Shown here: in pieces, positions 5,862 through 12,827 of the stretch
Layout: each line of letters starts with the position of its first letter
Position numbering within the stretch: the stretch's first letter is position 1
From: an uncultured Dorea sp.
GTDB lineage: Bacteria; Bacillota; Clostridia; Lachnospirales; Lachnospiraceae
DNA length: 12,827 nt
Direction: 5' to 3'
Assembly: GCA_948602995.1 (NCBI GenBank)
Contig: CAPEBR010000062.1
Span: 1 to 12,827, forward strand
The notes under the pieces: model-generated
Databases searched by the model: none
What the model saw: only the letters and a program-made list of their open reading frames with translations
What the model was told of the DNA's origin: nothing
Position numbers and translations under genes: made by a program

Positions 5862-8286
5862 CGATCAGTCGTGTCAGATATCGGAGTACTGGCTCTGTTG
5901 CGATGGAAAAAACAACAAAGAGCATAACGCATTTTGTTGACATACCTGTAATTGCAAATAATTCCGGCAGGAATATGCTGCAGCCCAGCAGGCCGATCAT
6001 GCATCCGGTCCACACTGCAATCCGGACTTTACTGAACGGCTTACAGATTCGGTAAAGGATCATGAAGCCTACGATTGCAAGCAGCATTGTTGATGCGGTG
6101 GAGATATCCACAGGATCAACCTCGAAGGTTTGTCCGAATACGACCAGCGCCCCTACTGCGATTACATCTGTGAGACCCGCGGGAAGTGCTTTTAAAAACA
6201 CATTGCTTAAGAAATGTCCCTGTATCATCTCTTTGTTTGGCTGCAGTGCAAGGAAGAATGCAGGAATACCAATTGTAAACATGCTGATCAGTGAGATCTG
6301 GGACGGCTCCAGCGGGTAAGTAATCATAAATACAACTGCAAACAACGACAGCAGAAGGGAAAATATGTTCTTTACCAGAAACAGGCTGGCGGAACGCTGA
6401 ATGTTGTTGACTACTCTGCGCCCTTCCAGTACAACAGAGGGCATGCATGCAAAATTGGATTCTAACAGCACGACCTGAGAAGCCTGAACTGCGGCATCGC
6501 TTCCTGATGCCATTGCTATACTGCAGTCCGCATCCTTAAGTGCCAGCACATCGTTTACTCCGTCTCCTGTCATGGCTACGGTTCTTCCCTGCTTTTTAAG
6601 CGCCTGGACAAATTGCCGCTTCTGTGCAGGCGTGACGCGTCCAAAAACAGTATGACTGGCGATCGCCCTCTCCACATCCTCCTCTGTTCTTAGAGTAGAG
6701 GCGTCTATATATTCCTCTGCGTTCTGAATCCCGGCCTCTTTGGCAATCTCGGACACAGTAATCGGGTTGTCCCCGGATATCACCTTGATCTCTACCCCCT
6801 GCTCCGCAAAATACGAGAAGGTCTCAGGAGCTTCTTTCCTTACATGGTTTGCAAGAAGCAGATATGCAAGGGGCGTCACCTTTTCTCTCAGTCTCTTTCC
6901 ATCCGGCACACCGTCATAGGTTCCAAATACAAGAACCCGGTATCCTCTCGAAGCGTATTTCCGAATCTCTTCGCCAAAGCCTTCTCCTTTGTCGAAGTCC
7001 TCCCTAAGCACAAATTCAGGCGCCCCAAGCACATATGCTTTCTCTCCAAATAAAGCACCGCTGTATTTCGATTCAGAAGTAAATGGAATTACCCGATCTG
7101 CCTTTGTCTTCGTATTTTTTGTAAAATAGGATTTCATGGCCTCTATTGTACTATTATCTGAACTCTGTGATGCCATAAAATCACCTAAAAGCTCCTCAAG
7201 GGATGCCCCTTCTTCTTTATTATAGAGGCTAGTCGGTATCATCTCCTTAACACACATTACATTTTCGGTAATGGTTCCGGTCTTATCCACACACAGAACA
7301 TCTACACGGGCAAGTGTCTCAATGCTCTTCATATCATGAAGCAACACTTTCTGCCTGGCAAGGCGCATGGCGCTTACCGCAAGAGCTACACTGGCAAGCA
7401 GATACAGCCCCTCTGGAATCATCCCGATCACTGCCGCGACCATAGAGGTAACACTGTTCCTGAATCCCTCATGGTTGAAAAAAAATCCCTGGACAAACAG
7501 CAGAATTCCTATCGGAATCAGTACAATTCCCACAATCTTTACCAGCCTGTCAAGGGACCGTATCATCTCCGACTGCTCCCCCTTCTGCATGGCTTTTGCC
7601 TCCAGGGTCAGTCTGGAGATGTAAGAATCCCTGCCTACTTCCGTAAGCCTCGCACGGCATTCCCCTGATACAACGAAACTTCCAGACATCAATTGTGCAT
7701 CTTTCCCTTTCGTGATCTCATCTGGCTCCCCTGTAAGCAGCGACTCGTTAACCTGCACCTCGCCCTCTACTACAACTGCATCCGCGCTGATCTGGTTCCC
7801 TGCTTTAAAAACGACAATGTCATCAATTACCAGGCTTTCTGTTACTACCTGGACAAGCTCCCCACCGCGGACTGCCACGGCAGACAGGGCGTTCAGCATA
7901 TTCAGTTCATCAAGAACTTTCTTCGATCTGATTTCCTGAATAATACCGATCAATGTATTAATCACAATCACTGGCAGAAATGTAAGGTTCCTAAATGACC
8001 CCACCAGACACAAAAGCAATGCCAGCACCACAAAGATTAAGTTAAAATAAGTAAATACATTCTCATATATAATCTCTTTCGTTGTCCGTGAAGGCGGCTC
8101 CACTGCTTCATTCGTCCATCCGGCCTCAATGCGCTCCCGAATCTCCTCTTCTGAAAGCCCCGTCTCCGGATCTGGCATACACCTCTTCACATTCTCCACA
8201 CGGCTGCTCTTACGGATGCTGTCCGGTCTGCATTCTGTGACTAAACAACTTCCCCCATTCCCCTTTCTTGTCCATTTCCGTATCAT
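5836..8286 (-). CDS. P-type cation-transporting ATPase, CtpE-like
   Basis: An 816-residue P-type ATPase with all core motifs: actuator loop LLTGEPDE (about 183-190, TGEP in place of the usual TGES), PEGL in the ion-binding helix (291-294), phosphorylation site DKTGTIT (D334), a nucleotide-domain KYS word (407-409), and hinge motif TGDGVND (573-579). Membrane segments lie at about 76-97, 101-117, 248-270, 277-305 and in a C-terminal bundle of about six (630-800). PEGL followed by LLASVALAVSAMRLARQKVLLHDM recalls mycobacterial CtpE, a calcium-uptake ATPase; calcium or another divalent cation is thus the best guess, but the ion is not proven. No N-terminal metal-binding CXXC domain is present, which argues against copper or zinc. 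The start at 8286 has GGAGGG 5 bp upstream. The coding end lies inside the palindromic element. Plasma membrane; appears monocistronic. Confidence 0.9.
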   Translation of the reverse strand: MIRKWTRKGNGGSCLVTECRPDSIRKSSRVENVKRCMPDPETGLSEEEIRERIEAGWTNEAVEPPSRTTKEIIYENVFTYFNLIFVVLALLLCLVGSFRNLTFLPVIVINTLIGIIQEIRSKKVLDELNMLNALSAVAVRGGELVQVVTESLVIDDIVVFKAGNQISADAVVVEGEVQVNESLLTGEPDEITKGKDAQLMSGSFVVSGECRARLTEVGRDSYISRLTLEAKAMQKGEQSEMIRSLDRLVKIVGIVLIPIGILLFVQGFFFNHEGFRNSVTSMVAAVIGMIPEGLYLLASVALAVSAMRLARQKVLLHDMKSIETLARVDVLCVDKTGTITENVMCVKEMIPTSLYNKEEGASLEELLGDFMASQSSDNSTIEAMKSYFTKNTKTKADRVIPFTSESKYSGALFGEKAYVLGAPEFVLREDFDKGEGFGEEIRKYASRGYRVLVFGTYDGVPDGKRLREKVTPLAYLLLANHVRKEAPETFSYFAEQGVEIKVISGDNPITVSEIAKEAGIQNAEEYIDASTLRTEEDVERAIASHTVFGRVTPAQKRQFVQALKKQGRTVAMTGDGVNDVLALKDADCSIAMASGSDAAVQASQVVLLESNFACMPSVVLEGRRVVNNIQRSASLFLVKNIFSLLLSLFAVVFMITYPLEPSQISLISMFTIGIPAFFLALQPNKEMIQGHFLSNVFLKALPAGLTDVIAVGALVVFGQTFEVDPVDISTASTMLLAIVGFMILYRICKPFSKVRIAVWTGCMIGLLGCSIFLPELFAITGMSTKCVMLFVVFSIATEPVLRYLTRLIELGTRYLQ

Positions 8287-8305
8287 TCATACCCTCCATA
8301 TAACT

Positions 8306-8320
8306 GCCAGGGAACCTGGC
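8306..8320 (-). promoter_or_regulatory. Small hairpin upstream of the P-type ATPase ribosome site
   Basis: GCCAGG and CCTGGC form a perfect 6-bp stem with a 3-base loop, 8 bp before the GGAGGG ribosome site of the ATPase gene. It would sit in the 5' leader and might influence translation or RNA stability. The promoter of the ATPase gene itself is not clear: an AT-rich stretch near 8350-8400 holds only imperfect boxes. Confidence 0.3.
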
Positions 8321-8336
8321 TGACTCATAACTCCAA

Positions 8337-8365
8337 TTGACGAACCATCACTTTTTCTGTATAAT
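8337..8365 (+). promoter_or_regulatory. Near-consensus sigma-A promoter of the 87-residue protein gene
   Basis: TTGACG (8337-8342) and TATAAT (8360-8365) are spaced by 17 bp, one mismatch from the ideal promoter. Transcription would begin near 8372, with AAGGAG at 8404-8409 ahead of the ATG at 8419. Such a strong promoter supports a small but real, well-expressed gene. Confidence 0.8.
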
Positions 8366-8418
8366 GCATTTTAATAGTAACTATATATACTCTTCAACAC
8401 AAAAAGGAGCTTCTCATT

Positions 8419-8682
8419 ATGTTTCGTTTATGGGGAAAAGAAATCAAAGATAACCATTTAGTGCGCGATACCGTCATCTGCGATGATACAACGGATACGC
8501 GCACTCATAAAATCTTCCATGCCTTAGATGCAGTCTGCTATGAATTTGATTTAAGCAAACCCATCTGGCTGGATTCCACAATTGAGGAATTCAAGCGGCA
8601 CGACAAGGCCCGCTTTTATCAGGATAACTTTGTAGATTCCATTGACTTCGATTATCTGGAAATCCATGTTATCGAAGAATAG
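8419..8682 (+). CDS. Uncharacterised 87-residue soluble protein
   Basis: A short gene I do not recognise, but supported as real by a near-consensus promoter, an AAGGAG ribosome site 9 bp before the ATG, and a complete frame ending in TAG... wait-free context: it stops 17 bp before the end of the convergent permease gene. The product begins MFRLWGKEIKDNHLVRDTV and ends DYLEIHVIEE. It has no signal peptide or membrane segment. It is rich in Asp and Glu (net acidic) with mixed strand and helix character, and has one pair of Cys residues (about 21 and 40) that do not form a metal-binding pattern. It is divergent from the P-type ATPase gene and could share regulation with it, but nothing shows a functional link. 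Confidence 0.75.
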   Translation: MFRLWGKEIKDNHLVRDTVICDDTTDTRTHKIFHALDAVCYEFDLSKPIWLDSTIEEFKRHDKARFYQDNFVDSIDFDYLEIHVIEE

Positions 8683-8699
8683 GTCATCTGATCCTTTGT

Positions 8700-10124
8700 C
8701 TATTCACTTCGTATCGCGGCAAGCGGGCTTAGCTTCATAGCCCTCTTCGCCGGGAAATATCCCGCCATAATGCCTACCAGCATGGCGAATCCCATTGAAA
8801 CAAGCACGAGCCACAAAGGGATATAAGAAATATTTCCCTCAAATCCCATCACGGCTCCTCCGGCAGTCAGATAATTAATAACAGCCGAAAGAATAAAGCT
8901 TAGAATATTCCCTACAACTCCCCCGATCAGACCGATGGAAGCCGCCTCCATAAGAAACATCTGTTTGATATTCTTAAGGCTGCATCCCAGAACCTTGATC
9001 ACGCCAATCTCCTTTGTCCGTTCATAAATGGACATCATCATCGTATTTGCAATTCCGATCGCTGCTACAAACAGTGAAATCGCCCCGATTCCTCCCAGTA
9101 CTGCCTCGATCATGGCAAGCTCTTTCTGCATGCTCTGCAAATACTCTATATTCGTCTCCACGCCGTATCCGAGCTGCCTGATGCTATCCGAAACGGCATT
9201 TACATTATCAATGTCATCTACCTTAACCTGTGCGGAAGAATAATAAAAATCCTTATACGGCTTTCCGGAATTTGTTGTTGGCTGTCCTGGAATCACCCTT
9301 CCTGCGAATTCCTTTTTGAGCTGCTTTACAAGCACATCAAGATCACAGTAAACGTACATGGAATGCATATTATAATCATCGGGTCCGCCTTCCACCACGC
9401 CGCATGCTTTTACTACATGCTTCTTGACATTCTTTACAGTCTGGACTTCGCCGCCTTCACCCATGCCACCCATGCCGCCGTCCATGTCAGCGCTCCCCGA
9501 CTGCATATTATAGTATCCGTCCTGATCCAGAATAAGGAACAGGGAGTCCTTTGCAAGGTCAATATCCGGAAGAATACCCGTCTCCCAGTAGGCTCCGCCT
9601 CCCCCTTTTTCCTGAAAATCTGTGATAACCGTATTCCCAAATACCAGCTCAAGGGTTCCCCCCTCCTGGGGAAGCCTTCCGCCCTCTGCAAGAGGAATAT
9701 TCTGCTCTGCCAGTCCCTGATGCGGCATGGCCTTGATCGAGCCATAGCCCTCATATTTCCCTTTTAAGAAAATCACTGATGTCTCATATACCGGATAAGA
9801 GGACACCACATGCTCCAGGCTCCCCAGCTCTGCTACCGTCTCATCGTCAATATACTTTTCCGATGCTTCCATATCTTCATCTGATCCAAAGCTTACACTG
9901 CTGTACATGCCGCCCCCGGCTCCCTCACCTGTCACTTTAATACTCGTAAGGCCGCCGGATTGCTCTACCTCCCGGTAGAGGGACTCCTGCATGCCGAGCC
10001 CCAGGGAAATCATGACTACAATCGAGGTTGTTCCAATGACCACTCCGAGAACCGTCAGAAAGGTACGTAATTTTCGTCTTTTTAAGTTACTCCCACTCAT
10101 CCTCAGAAGGTCCATCCAACTCAT
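8700..10124 (-). CDS. ABC transporter permease, MacB/FtsX family
   Basis: A 474-residue permease with the MacB topology. One N-terminal membrane helix (about 21-44, TFLTVLGVVIGTTSIVVMIS) precedes a large extracellular MacB_PCD-like domain (about 45-335). The FtsX domain follows with three helices (about 343-365, 396-418, 436-457) and the conserved cytoplasmic word YERTKEIGVIKVLGCS (about 367-382). The C-terminus AKRAMKLSPLAAIRSE is typical of the family. Gly/Met-rich loops (GEGAGGGMYS at 66-75, and about 215-225) lie in the ectodomain. Such permeases move no substrate through the membrane core but pass ATP-driven motion to outside partners. The start at 10124 has AGGAGGAGG about 9 bp upstream, within the preceding gene; the two genes overlap by 38 bp, so translation is probably coupled. 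It is the last gene of the operon. Confidence 0.9.
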   Translation of the reverse strand: MSWMDLLRMSGSNLKRRKLRTFLTVLGVVIGTTSIVVMISLGLGMQESLYREVEQSGGLTSIKVTGEGAGGGMYSSVSFGSDEDMEASEKYIDDETVAELGSLEHVVSSYPVYETSVIFLKGKYEGYGSIKAMPHQGLAEQNIPLAEGGRLPQEGGTLELVFGNTVITDFQEKGGGGAYWETGILPDIDLAKDSLFLILDQDGYYNMQSGSADMDGGMGGMGEGGEVQTVKNVKKHVVKACGVVEGGPDDYNMHSMYVYCDLDVLVKQLKKEFAGRVIPGQPTTNSGKPYKDFYYSSAQVKVDDIDNVNAVSDSIRQLGYGVETNIEYLQSMQKELAMIEAVLGGIGAISLFVAAIGIANTMMMSIYERTKEIGVIKVLGCSLKNIKQMFLMEAASIGLIGGVVGNILSFILSAVINYLTAGGAVMGFEGNISYIPLWLVLVSMGFAMLVGIMAGYFPAKRAMKLSPLAAIRSE

Positions 10125-11709
10125 CTAACAGCGCCTCCTCCTCATTCTTCATTCTTCTCTTTTTATTTCTCTTTACTATGATGACAACTGCGGCGATTAC
10201 TACGATCACAACAATCAGTCCGATGAGCAGGGGAAGCTTTGACTTTGACTCAACAATCTCTTCTCCCATATCGCCCATCATCATATCGCCTTCCATCATC
10301 TCTGCAACCTCAAGCTCCAGCTCTTCCTTCTTTTCAGAGACTTTGCCCGCCTCATCCTCATAGCTCAGAGTCATTGTCACTGTCTCCGGTCCTTCTGATA
10401 CCTCTATCCCTGTCAGCATTGTATCAATGGATGCTGTGGCGCCAGAGTCCACGTTTCCCACAAATACTTCTTCAGAATCAATATGGGGGCCTGCAAATTT
10501 TGCTTTCACATTATACAGCTTTGTTCTTCCGAGATTATACAGGCTAAACATCACATTCGCCTCATCTCCCACAGAAATGCTCGTGGGATTCACCTCAAAG
10601 GTGCTGAATTCAAACCGGGGTTTCTGCTTTACCGGAATAGATAGATTCGAAGATGTCTCAACGCCTGTACCGCCGGCATCCTCATACCGCATGGAAAGCT
10701 CAATGCTATATGGCTTCTGCATCAGATCAGACTTTGCATTCAGCTTCATGGCTATATCTGCACTGCCGCCTGCACCGATTCCGTCTAGATATACTGTACT
10801 GGAACCTGATGACGGAAGAAATGCCGGAGATGCTGTCTGTTCATCGTCTCCTTCTGTGGGAGCATTCATCTCAAACAGCATATTTTTCACTGCAGTTGTC
10901 TTTGAGGTATTCTGCAGATGTACAATCAGTGTAAAATCCTTTCCCGCCTGCACCTCCGGCGGATTCGTCGCGAACCCGGTAACAATGACGCGTGGAACTG
11001 AGGAGGATTCCGATCCTTCTCCATCGTCAGAAGACACATCCCCATTTGTAAATCCACCGTCGTCCGAACCATCATATCCGCCGTCATCCCCTGGTTCCTT
11101 AATATCTGTGTCCCCTGTTGTCTTTGCATAGACCTTCTGAGTCTTAAATTCTTTTCCGCCGATCATTACTGCAAATTGAAGGGTCTGTCTCTTCGTCTCC
11201 ATATTCTCACGCTGGGTGAACATAAAGGTAATATCAACTGTCTGTCTCGGACTCAGCTTTTTAACTGTCTTTTCATAATCCTGTCGGTTCGTCTCAAAGG
11301 GCCAGGTATCCTCTGTCTCGCCAAGATCTGGCTTTACACTTACATCCTTAAGCTCAATATCCGAATTGTTGGTCAAGGTAAACACCCATTTTCTCTTTTT
11401 CCCTTCCTTAAAAACCGGGACCTCTTTATTCTTGGATGACAGCTTTAGTTCATGCTCTTCTATACCAAATTCTTCCTTCTTGGTCTTCTCCTTGTTATCT
11501 GCATTGCTGTCGTCCTTTATATCCTCGTCCTTGCCTTTATCGTCTTTTGTATCTTCCTCTTTTTTATCTTCGTCCTTTTTATCTTCTTCTGATTCCTGAT
11601 CAGCCTGCATGCTGATCCCCGCATCCTCCTGTGCAGCCATAACCGCTCCTGACGGAACCAGCGCAGCCGCAATAATCATTGCCAGTAATCCTAATATGTA
11701 TCTGCGCAT
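10087..11709 (-). CDS. Secreted, membrane-anchored Ig-like (COG1361/CARDB-type) protein of an ABC operon
   Basis: A protein of about 540 residues with a signal peptide (MRRYILGLLAMIIAAALVPS, cleavage probably near AVMAA) and a low-complexity Lys/Asp/Glu tether of about 45 residues. Three or so beta-sandwich domains of the COG1361/CARDB kind follow, marked by repeats such as WVFTLTNNSDIELKDVSV, FTLIVHLQNTSKTTAVKNM and NVMFSLYNLGRTKLYNVKA. A C-terminal membrane helix (LLIGLIVVIVVIAAVVIIV) ends in a basic stop and an acidic cytoplasmic tail (EEEALLDELDGPSEDEWE). It lies between the ABC ATPase and permease genes, where a MacA-type adaptor gene is often found, so it may be the extracellular partner of the permease. 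Start: ATG at 11709 is preferred (AAAGGA just upstream, signal peptide begins at once). ATG 11730 (ATGAGTAA overlap with the ATPase stop) and GTG 11745 are in-frame alternatives. Confidence 0.82.
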   Translation of the reverse strand: MRRYILGLLAMIIAAALVPSGAVMAAQEDAGISMQADQESEEDKKDEDKKEEDTKDDKGKDEDIKDDSNADNKEKTKKEEFGIEEHELKLSSKNKEVPVFKEGKKRKWVFTLTNNSDIELKDVSVKPDLGETEDTWPFETNRQDYEKTVKKLSPRQTVDITFMFTQRENMETKRQTLQFAVMIGGKEFKTQKVYAKTTGDTDIKEPGDDGGYDGSDDGGFTNGDVSSDDGEGSESSSVPRVIVTGFATNPPEVQAGKDFTLIVHLQNTSKTTAVKNMLFEMNAPTEGDDEQTASPAFLPSSGSSTVYLDGIGAGGSADIAMKLNAKSDLMQKPYSIELSMRYEDAGGTGVETSSNLSIPVKQKPRFEFSTFEVNPTSISVGDEANVMFSLYNLGRTKLYNVKAKFAGPHIDSEEVFVGNVDSGATASIDTMLTGIEVSEGPETVTMTLSYEDEAGKVSEKKEELELEVAEMMEGDMMMGDMGEEIVESKSKLPLLIGLIVVIVVIAAVVIIVKRNKKRRMKNEEEALLDELDGPSEDEWE

Positions 11710-11722
11710 ATATTCCTTTCCC

Positions 11723-12445
11723 TTACTCATGCTTTTCACCTTCACTCGTCCTTTCCCTCTGATTATTTTCTATTTTCAAAATCTTTCCGTCACTTATGTG
11801 AAAAATCCTGTCCGCATAAGTGGCCAGATGTACATCATGTGTTACCATTACCAGTGTCTTATTCTGCTCCCTGACAATCCGCTGCATCAGCCCCATAACC
11901 TCCTCTGAGGTATGGGAATCAAGGTTTCCTGTGGGCTCATCCGCAAAAATAATCTTCGGATTCACCACAAGCGCCCTCGCAACACCCACACGCTGCTGCT
12001 GCCCTCCTGACATCTGATTAGGAAAATGCTTCATATGCTTCTTCAGATTCACCAGCCCCAGCATCTTCTCTGCCTTTTTGTTCCGCACATTCCTTGGAAC
12101 CTTCCTGAAGCTTAGCGGAAGCGCCACATTCTCCACCGCATTCAGCGTACTAAGAAGATGGAACGACTGAAAGATAAACCCCACATTCTCACGCCGGAAC
12201 CTGACAAGCTGCTCCTCGTTCATATTCTCAATATGGGAGCCTGCAATCACAACATTCCCCTTCGTAGGCTTCTCAAGCCCTGCAAGCATATTCAAAAGTG
12301 TAGACTTCCCAGACCCCGAAGTCCCGACAATCGCACAAAACTCCCCCTGGAAAATATCAAAATCCACCCCGTCAAGCGCCCGTACCACCTCATCACCGAC
12401 CCGGTACAACTTATAAAGATTCCTCACCTGGATCACCTTATCCAT
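11723..12445 (-). CDS. ABC transporter ATP-binding protein, MacB/LolD type
   Basis: A 240-residue ABC ATPase with all motifs: Walker A GTSGSGKST (41-49), Q-loop Gln93 (IFQSFHLL), signature MSGGQQQRVGVARAL (145-159), Walker B IIFADEP (165-171), D-loop GNLD (173-176) and H-loop His203 (VTHD). The pattern matches the MacB/LolD/FtsE-like subfamily that pairs with FtsX-type permeases, such as the permease encoded two genes downstream. It supplies the energy for the complex at the inner face of the membrane. The start at 12445 has GGAGGG (12452-12457). It is the first gene of a three-gene operon, and the next start codon lies at or a few bases beyond its stop. Confidence 0.93.
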   Translation of the reverse strand: MDKVIQVRNLYKLYRVGDEVVRALDGVDFDIFQGEFCAIVGTSGSGKSTLLNMLAGLEKPTKGNVVIAGSHIENMNEEQLVRFRRENVGFIFQSFHLLSTLNAVENVALPLSFRKVPRNVRNKKAEKMLGLVNLKKHMKHFPNQMSGGQQQRVGVARALVVNPKIIFADEPTGNLDSHTSEEVMGLMQRIVREQNKTLVMVTHDVHLATYADRIFHISDGKILKIENNQRERTSEGEKHE

Positions 12446-12472
12446 AAATAACCCTCCTCAACTCTATTTTAC

Positions 12473-12500
12473 ATTATACTCCAAAAAAAGGAATACTTCC
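12473..12500 (-). promoter_or_regulatory. Promoter of the ABC operon with a GGAATACTTCC inverted repeat
   Basis: A perfect TATAAT (12478-12473) would start transcription near 12466, 21 bases before the first start codon. No good -35 box lies at the right distance (CGGAAG or similar). That position is instead occupied by the short inverted repeat GGAATACTTCC (12490-12500), as in activator-dependent promoters. This suggests, without proof, that the operon needs a regulator such as a response regulator. Confidence 0.5.
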
Positions 12501-12517
12501 GATAGAAATTATGAAAA

Positions 12518-12531
12518 AAATCTTAAGATTT
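12518..12531. repeat. 14-bp perfect palindrome upstream of the ABC operon promoter
   Basis: AAATCTTAAGATTT is fully self-complementary and lies about 40 bp upstream of the -10 box of the ABC operon, between the promoter and the repeat block. It is a plausible operator for a dimeric regulator. No regulator gene is present in the window. Confidence 0.45.
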
Positions 12532-12545
12532 CGCTACCAGCTCAC

Positions 12546-12609
12546 TCAAAATCGGCCCCTTGGACAGGTTTGTGCTCGCACAAGGACCTGTCCAAGGGGC
12601 CGATTTTGA
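12546..12609. repeat. 24-bp perfect hairpin at the start of the tandem repeat block
   Basis: The arms 12546-12569 and 12586-12609 are exact reverse complements (24 bp), beginning TCAAAATCGG and ending CCGATTTTGA. The head TTGTGC-TC-GCACAA adds a second 6-bp stem above a two-base GG bulge. The A-run before and T-run after the GC-rich stem give it the shape of a bidirectional intrinsic terminator, which would insulate the ABC operon promoter. It is also the first, longest version of the hairpin that heads each repeat unit. Confidence 0.75.
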
Positions 12610-12827
12610 AGGGAGCGCCCCGTTAATGAGCAAAAACAGCCGCGCAGCGGCGAAGAAGCACCGTCAGGTGCGTTTTGCGAATGGGCGCGGAGTGAGCGTC
12701 CGAAGAGCCACCATACAAACTTCCCAGGTTCGTGCTCGCACAAGGACCTGCCTGGGAGGGAGATTTTGAAGAGAGCGCCCCGTTAATGAGCAAAAACAGC
12801 CGCGCAGCGGCGAAGAAGCACCGTCAG
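12566..12827. repeat. Structured tandem repeat, 160-bp period, continuing past the window
   Basis: Two copies are seen: 12566-12667 and 12726-12827 (the second is cut by the window end). The segment starting at GATTTTGAA (12602-12667 and 12762-12827) is the same in both apart from one base. The 25-base hairpin head (AGGTT, then Y, GTGCTCGCACAAGG, ACCTG) differs by one base. The stem base between them differs strongly in sequence yet stays paired: CTTCCCAGG/CCTGGGAGG in unit two against the long arms in unit one. Further stems follow: GCCGC-GCA-GCGGC (12639-12651), GCACC-GTCA-GGTGC (12658-12671) and GGGCGC-GGAGTGA-GCGTCC (12683-12701). The block is visibly G+C-richer than its surroundings and holds no convincing gene. 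It may be a non-coding repeat family or a structured RNA; which strand is transcribed is unknown. Confidence 0.8.

Noticed and set aside
8371..8381. TTAATAGTAAC near the start of the 87-residue protein transcript as another copy of the palindrome core
   Set aside because: It has one mismatch in 11 bases in AT-rich DNA and no flanking similarity, so chance is the simpler explanation.
10427..11131. A 234-codon plus-strand frame, Ser/Pro/Thr-rich, opposite the Ig-like protein gene
   Set aside because: It is the antisense reading of a Gly/Asp/Glu-rich coding region. The real gene has a signal peptide, beta-sandwich domains and operon context.
12639..12651. GCCGC-GCA-GCGGC stem followed by TGTTTTTG on the minus strand as an intrinsic terminator
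   Set aside because: The stem has only 5 bp and recurs in every unit, so I treat it as part of the repeat structure; a terminator role remains possible.
12546..12827. CRISPR array at the right edge
   Set aside because: The repeat unit is about 100 bp with a 160-bp period and multiple internal stems; repeats and spacers of CRISPR size are absent, and no cas gene is seen.

Overview
The window looks like chromosomal DNA of a spore-forming, gut-type member of the Clostridia, most likely Lachnospiraceae. I infer this from the paired spore maturation genes, the low-to-middling G+C content with strong AGGAGG-type ribosome sites, the Gram-positive envelope genes (a YkuD L,D-transpeptidase with a PG_binding_4-type ectodomain) and the general style of the proteins. 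I cannot name the species from sequence alone. No rRNA, tRNA, CRISPR array, integrase or transposase was found.

Layout, left to right. (1) 1-1213, minus strand: an SMC/ABC-like AAA ATPase with its own promoter, followed after 4 bp by the first 37 codons of a partner gene that leaves the window. This has the look of a two-gene ATPase-effector cassette, possibly defensive. (2) 1343-2594: spmA (minus) and spmB (plus), divergent around a 106-bp control region rather than in the usual co-directional pair. (3) 2807-5659: a NYN/PIN-like RNase-fold gene (plus, TTG start, near-consensus promoter) that runs tail-to-tail into an L,D-transpeptidase gene (minus) with 4 bp of stop-codon overlap, then a GNAT acetyltransferase gene (minus). 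(4) 5735-8286: a P-type cation ATPase of the CtpE-like kind (minus). Its stop codon is embedded in a nested palindromic element. (5) 8287-8682: a divergent control region and an 87-residue uncharacterised protein (plus). (6) 8700-12445, minus: a three-gene operon in the order ABC ATPase, secreted and membrane-anchored Ig-like protein, MacB/FtsX-type permease. The reading frames overlap or nearly touch, so translational coupling is likely. (7) 12546-12827: a G+C-richer block of non-coding repeats with a 160-bp period, built from several hairpins, running off the right edge.

How the genes fit together. Most of the window is envelope or sporulation housekeeping: SpmA/SpmB (spore core dehydration), L,D-transpeptidase (peptidoglycan cross-linking), P-type ATPase (cation transport) and a MacB-type mechanotransmission ABC system with an unusual extracellular partner. 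The least ordinary parts are the tandem structured repeat at the right edge, the nested palindrome at the end of the P-type ATPase gene (related words recur upstream of the NYN gene), the split of spmA from spmB, and the truncated ATPase pair at the left edge.
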